Below, one piece after another: positions 24,579 through 27,727 of a stretch of DNA of 27,727 bases; within the stretch, counting starts at the first letter, position 1; each line of letters begins with the position of its first letter. The notes under the pieces were generated by a model. The model saw only the letters and a program-made list of their open reading frames with translations, had not been told where the DNA came from and did not search any database. A program made the translations under genes and the position numbers. Source of the stretch: an uncultured Clostridia bacterium. Lineage in GTDB: Bacteria; Bacillota; Clostridia; Lachnospirales; Anaerotignaceae. The stretch spans positions 1 through 27,727 of the forward strand of contig CALFPN010000182.1 of assembly GCA_937919015.1 (NCBI GenBank), written 5' to 3'.

Positions 24579-25388
24579 TCATTTGATGAGGAACAGCATG
24601 ATATAGTATAACACAGGAGCTGTCATGATGACGCTGTCAAAACGATCCAGTACACCACCGTGACCGGGCATCAGATTGCCATAGTCTTTGATGCCAACCT
24701 GACGTTTGATGGAAGATGCGGCCAAGTCACCAATCTGAGAAATGATAGAACCGGCCAAGCCAATCAGACCGCACAGCAACAACACATTTACATCAGCAAT
24801 AGGATGTGTTTGATTGATCCATACGCCATACAGCAGGCACAGCACGATGGATGTGATGATGCCGCCTACAGAACCTTCGATGGTTTTCTTCGGGCTCAGG
24901 GCAGGACAGAGTTTGTTTTTCCCCAGAAAATAACCTGTGAAATAAGCCCCTGTATCACAGCCAAAAGCAGAAATAAATGCCAGCCAGATCATCAGTTTCC
25001 CGTGGTCATATTCTCTGACCAGATATATATGGGAAAGCAGGAAGCAGGCATAGAAGAAGCCAAACAATGCCGCCACAACTTCCACATAGTTCGTTTTTTT
25101 ATAGCAAAGCACACTGTAAACCAGAAGTGCAATAGTAAACAATGACGTAAATACACTGAACAATGGTGCTGTATAGATGATCTTATCGATAAAGATCACA
25201 TAAATCAGCCCGAAAAGATACGCAATGATATGCGTCCCTTTTACTTCTTTGGAAATTGCCTTATTGAATTCATACATCCCAACAAGACCAAGGACAGCGA
25301 TACCGATATGTGTCCACATACCGCCGCTTACAATCACAAAAATCAGCAAAGGCAAAGCTACCAGTGCGGAAATGATTCTCGTTTTCAT
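24579..25388 (-). CDS. cdsA: Phosphatidate cytidylyltransferase (CDP-diglyceride synthase)
   Basis: A 269-aa polytopic membrane enzyme that makes CDP-diacylglycerol from phosphatidate and CTP. Seven or eight hydrophobic segments are visible. The family signature is present near the C-terminus: SSIKRQVGIKDYGNLMPGHG followed by GVLDRFDS. GCDTGAYFTGYFLGKNK in the middle is also conserved. GAGGTGA precedes the ATG. The gene starts 11 nt after uppS, so both lipid-precursor enzymes are probably made from one transcript. Confidence 0.97.
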   Translation of the reverse strand: MKTRIISALVALPLLIFVIVSGGMWTHIGIAVLGLVGMYEFNKAISKEVKGTHIIAYLFGLIYVIFIDKIIYTAPLFSVFTSLFTIALLVYSVLCYKKTNYVEVVAALFGFFYACFLLSHIYLVREYDHGKLMIWLAFISAFGCDTGAYFTGYFLGKNKLCPALSPKKTIEGSVGGIITSIVLCLLYGVWINQTHPIADVNVLLLCGLIGLAGSIISQIGDLAASSIKRQVGIKDYGNLMPGHGGVLDRFDSVIMTAPVLYYIMLFLIK

Positions 25389-25399
25389 GCACTGTCACC

Positions 25400-26149
25400 T
25401 CATTTCAATCTGCCGCCAAAACGGCGTTCTCTGTTCTGATAGTAATAAATTGCTTTCGTCAGTTCTTTTTTATCAAAGTCAGGCCAAAGCAGTTCGGAAA
25501 AATAAAATTCGGAATATGCGATCTGCCACAGCAGGAAATTACTGATACGTTCTTCCCCACTGGTACGGATCAAAAGTTCCGGATCAGGTGTACCTGCAGT
25601 ATCCAATGCATTGGTAATAGTATCTTCCGTCACATCTGCGGGGCGCAGTTTGCCTTCCGCCGCAGCCTGTGCAATTTTAGCCACTGCACGGCGCAGTTCG
25701 TCTCTGCCGCCATAGTTCAGCGCAATATGCACGGAAAGACCTGTTTTCCCCTTTGAAATTTCTTCGATCTCCAAAATTGCTTCCTGAATATCTTTATCTA
25801 AACGGGTGATATCACCAATCACATCCATGCGTACATTATCGTTCAGGAATTTCTTGAAATAGTTCTTCAGATACATACGAAGCAGGTCCATAATTGCCCC
25901 CACTTCCTCTTCGGAACGTTTCCAGTTTTCCGTAGAAAACGCATAAACAGTCAGATGTTCCAAACCCATGTCTTTTGCCGCATAAATAATTTTTTCCAGT
26001 GCTTCTGCCCCTGCTTTATGCCCTGCTTTTCTGGGGAGTGCCCTTTTCGTTGCCCATCTGCCGTTGCCATCCATGATGATCGCAATGTGCTTAGGCATTT
26101 TTTCAGAATTCAGCTGATATTCCTCAGCCGTTTCTTTTCCAAAAAACAT
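25400..26149 (-). CDS. uppS: Isoprenyl transferase (undecaprenyl diphosphate synthase)
   Basis: A 249-aa cis-prenyltransferase making the C55 lipid carrier for cell-wall synthesis. HIAIIMDGNGRWATKR (21-36) contains the catalytic D27 and the diphosphate-binding loop. YAFSTENWKRSEEEV follows, and the C-terminal LLIRTSGEERISNFLLWQ and YSEFYFSELLWPDF are conserved. The frame is open to 26167, but AGGAGG directly upstream of the ATG at 26149 decides the start. It lies 57 nt after frr, with a GC-rich hairpin in the gap. Confidence 0.97.
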   Translation of the reverse strand: MFFGKETAEEYQLNSEKMPKHIAIIMDGNGRWATKRALPRKAGHKAGAEALEKIIYAAKDMGLEHLTVYAFSTENWKRSEEEVGAIMDLLRMYLKNYFKKFLNDNVRMDVIGDITRLDKDIQEAILEIEEISKGKTGLSVHIALNYGGRDELRRAVAKIAQAAAEGKLRPADVTEDTITNALDTAGTPDPELLIRTSGEERISNFLLWQIAYSEFYFSELLWPDFDKKELTKAIYYYQNRERRFGGRLK

Positions 26150-26168
26150 AATTTCCTCCTGTAACAAA

Positions 26169-26190
26169 GCCCCTCTCGAAAAAGAGGGGC
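26169..26190 (-). terminator. GC-rich hairpin between frr and uppS
   Basis: gcccctct (26169-26176) and agaggggc (26183-26190) form a strong 8-bp stem with a 6-nt loop. Only TTTG follows on the minus strand, so it is a weak terminator at best, possibly an attenuator or a site for mRNA processing within the operon. Confidence 0.5.
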
Positions 26191-26206
26191 ATGGTGATTC
26201 TCTCGA

Positions 26207-26764
26207 TTAAACTGTAAGGATATCTTTGCTCTTGGATTCGCATTTTGCGTCTACTTCAGCAACGTATTTATCAGTCATTTTCTGTGTTTCATCTTCTAGA
26301 TCTTTCAGCTGGTCTTCTGTAATTTCTTTCGCTTTTTCCGCTTTTTTGAAGTGATCCAGTGCATCTCTTCTGATGTTTCTCAGAGCAACTTTGGAAGCTT
26401 CCGCTTTCTTTTTAACGTCCTTTGTCAAATCTTTACGTCTTTCTTCTGTCAGTTCAGGGAATACCAGACGAATGACTTTACCGTCATTATTGGGGTTGAT
26501 ACCCAGTTCAGACATATTGATCGCTTTTTCGATTGCTTTCAGCAGGGAAACATCCCAAGGCTGAATCTGCAGCAAACGAGGTTCGGGAACAGAAATGTTA
26601 CCCACCTGATTCAAAGGTGTAGGTGTGCCATAATATTCCACCATGATCTTGTCCAGAACATGAGGGTTTGCACGGCCGGCACGGATGGTGCTGTAATCAC
26701 TGTCCAGAGCTGCCAGAGTTTTTTTCATCTTTTCTTCATAAGGTTTTGTCATTTCAGATGCCAT
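26207..26764 (-). CDS. frr: Ribosome recycling factor
   Basis: A 185-aa protein of the usual length, which with EF-G splits the post-termination ribosome. The three-helix bundle and inserted beta domain are recognisable: LAALDSDYSTIRAGRANPHV near the N-terminus, YYGTPTPLNQVGNISVPEPR, and IRLVFPELTEERRKDLTKDV. The C-terminal helix runs through DHFKKAEKAKEITEDQLKDL. AGGAGG precedes the ATG. It lies 29 nt after pyrH, the universal neighbour in Firmicutes. Confidence 0.98.
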   Translation of the reverse strand: MASEMTKPYEEKMKKTLAALDSDYSTIRAGRANPHVLDKIMVEYYGTPTPLNQVGNISVPEPRLLQIQPWDVSLLKAIEKAINMSELGINPNNDGKVIRLVFPELTEERRKDLTKDVKKKAEASKVALRNIRRDALDHFKKAEKAKEITEDQLKDLEDETQKMTDKYVAEVDAKCESKSKDILTV

Positions 26765-26793
26765 AATTGTTTCCTCCTATGTGAACAAAATCT

Positions 26794-27498
26794 TTAAACA
26801 GTTACAATGGTACCGATTTTTTCGCCGCCAACTGCACGAACGATGCTGTTTTCTTCGTTCAAACCAAAGATAATGACAGGAATCTTGCGTTCAAAACAAA
26901 GGTTTGCAGCTGCCATATCGATGACTTTCAGGTTGTTTTTCACGATATCTTCCGCTTTGATGATATCGATCTTCTTTGCATTCGGGTTGATTGCGGGGTC
27001 ATCATCATACACCCCGTCGATGCTCTTTGCAAAGAACAGACCATCCACATCCAGTTCAGCACCTCTCAAAGCTGTGATCGTATCCGTAGAGAAGAAAGGA
27101 TGCCCCATGCCTGCAGCGAAAATGACAACTTCGCCTTTTTCCAAATGCGCAATTGCACTTTCCTTAGAGAACATCTCCGTCATCGTACCGATCATGATAG
27201 GTGTCTGTACGAATGCTTTGATGCCGTTCTGACGAAATGCATCCGCCACATAGATTGCATTCATTACCGTTGCCAGCATACCAATCTGATCAGCTTTTGT
27301 ACGATCCATTTCGGAGTCTGCACTTCTGCCTCTCCAAAAATTGCCGCCGCCGATTACCAGAGAAACCTGTGTGCCTTTTTCCATCACAGATTTGATCTGT
27401 TCGATGAGACCCCAGATCACTGTATCGTCAAATGTAACGCCTTTCTTGTCACCGGCCAAGGCTTCGCCGCTCAATTTCAGCACAATTCTCTTATACAT
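26794..27498 (-). CDS. pyrH: Uridylate kinase (UMP kinase)
   Basis: A 234-aa hexameric enzyme of the amino acid kinase fold that phosphorylates UMP to UDP with ATP and is usually controlled by GTP and UTP. Motifs: VLKLSGEALAG (6-16), LVIGGGNFWRG (nucleotide-binding glycine loop), RTKADQIGMLATVMNA, and KSIDGVYDDDP near the ATP site. GGAGG precedes the ATG at 27498. It is the first gene of the operon; the preceding 180 bp hold a long terminator for tsf and a weak promoter. Confidence 0.97.
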   Translation of the reverse strand: MYKRIVLKLSGEALAGDKKGVTFDDTVIWGLIEQIKSVMEKGTQVSLVIGGGNFWRGRSADSEMDRTKADQIGMLATVMNAIYVADAFRQNGIKAFVQTPIMIGTMTEMFSKESAIAHLEKGEVVIFAAGMGHPFFSTDTITALRGAELDVDGLFFAKSIDGVYDDDPAINPNAKKIDIIKAEDIVKNNLKVIDMAAANLCFERKIPVIIFGLNEENSIVRAVGGEKIGTIVTV

Positions 27499-27522
27499 TT
27501 TTCACAGCCTCCTTACCATATA

Positions 27523-27551
27523 AATGTAACACAAATCACAAAAAATTTCCA
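27523..27551 (-). promoter_or_regulatory. Candidate promoter of the pyrH operon
   Basis: On the minus strand TGGAAA (27546-27551) and TACATT (27523-27528) lie 17 bp apart, 25 bp before the pyrH start. Both boxes match the consensus at only four of six positions. A promoter is expected here because a strong terminator lies just upstream. Confidence 0.35.
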
Positions 27552-27594
27552 CATTATTTTGTCTTGCGACCCAAATGTATGTAAATTTTATCCT

Positions 27595-27651
27595 GTAAAA
27601 AAGGAAACGTTAGTAGTACGTTTCCCGTACTGCGACGTTTCCTTTTCATTT
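27595..27651. terminator. Long compound terminator between tsf and pyrH
   Basis: The outer arms aaaaggaaacgt (27599-27610) and acgtttcctttt (27635-27646) pair perfectly over 12 bp. After a small internal loop, AGTACG and CGTACT (27615-27620 and 27626-27631) form an inner 6-bp stem with a 5-nt loop. A T run follows on the minus strand, with a looser T-rich stretch on the plus strand. It should end the tsf transcript. Confidence 0.85.
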
Positions 27652-27679
27652 TTAAATTATAATCAGAAAAATCGACTGA

Positions 27680-27727
27680 TTAGTTCATTGCTTTTGCAAC
27701 TTCTTCAGCAAAGTTTTCTTCTTTCTT
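27680..27727 (-). CDS. tsf: Elongation factor Ts, C-terminal end (partial)
   Basis: The last 15 codons and the TAA stop of a gene running in from beyond the window read KKEENFAEEVAKAMN. This matches the typical C-terminus of EF-Ts (from memory), and tsf lies directly before pyrH in most Firmicutes. EF-Ts recycles EF-Tu-GDP. Confidence 0.85.
   Translation of the reverse strand, partial: KKEENFAEEVAKAMN

Overview
The window looks like a chromosomal segment of a low-GC, Gram-positive anaerobe of class Clostridia. The evidence is a PolC-type replicative polymerase, a leuS T-box leader, strong AGGAGG ribosome binding sites, and the pyrH-frr-uppS-cdsA-dxr-rseP-ispG-polC gene order typical of Firmicutes. 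A lineage near Lachnospirales (for example Anaerotignum-like) is a guess from protein flavour only. No tRNA, rRNA or CRISPR array was seen.

Left part (1-3765): an AT-rich accessory stretch. It opens with an internally deleted IS256-family transposase remnant whose ribosome binding site lies in a hairpin. Next comes a promoter overlapped by two tandem dyads, then a BlaI-type repressor overlapping an M56 (BlaR1-like) membrane metalloprotease. The protease lacks the penicillin-binding sensor and carries a Cys/His-rich extracytoplasmic tail instead. Downstream are a 27-codon ORF with a near-perfect Shine-Dalgarno, a frameshifted secreted-protein pseudogene, a 230-aa membrane-anchored or secreted protein of unknown function, an orphan C-terminal-looking fragment, and a 91-aa membrane protein. 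Together they look like a decaying, protease-controlled cell-envelope locus of unknown purpose.

Middle part (3766-16794): a large M16C metallopeptidase; on the minus strand a secreted PcsB/EnvC-like M23 hydrolase, an Sfp-type phosphopantetheinyl transferase, and leuS with a complete T-box leader (likely CUG specifier, leucine). These are followed by a two-gene heterodimeric ABC exporter, with one canonical and one degenerate ATP site, preceded by a promoter and a terminator-like hairpin. A hemolysin III-family membrane protein then diverges from a DUF1836 gene, and the two promoter regions share an AATACTATAT motif.

Right part (16834-27727, all minus strand): the housekeeping operon reads pyrH, frr, uppS, cdsA, dxr, rseP, ispG, polC. 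It joins UMP kinase and ribosome recycling to undecaprenyl and phospholipid precursor synthesis, two MEP isoprenoid steps, intramembrane proteolysis and DNA replication. Hairpins between frr and uppS and between rseP and ispG could tune expression inside the operon. rseP has no good ATG/GTG start; its best ribosome binding site points to an ATT codon. The window ends in the last codons of tsf, separated from pyrH by a long compound terminator.
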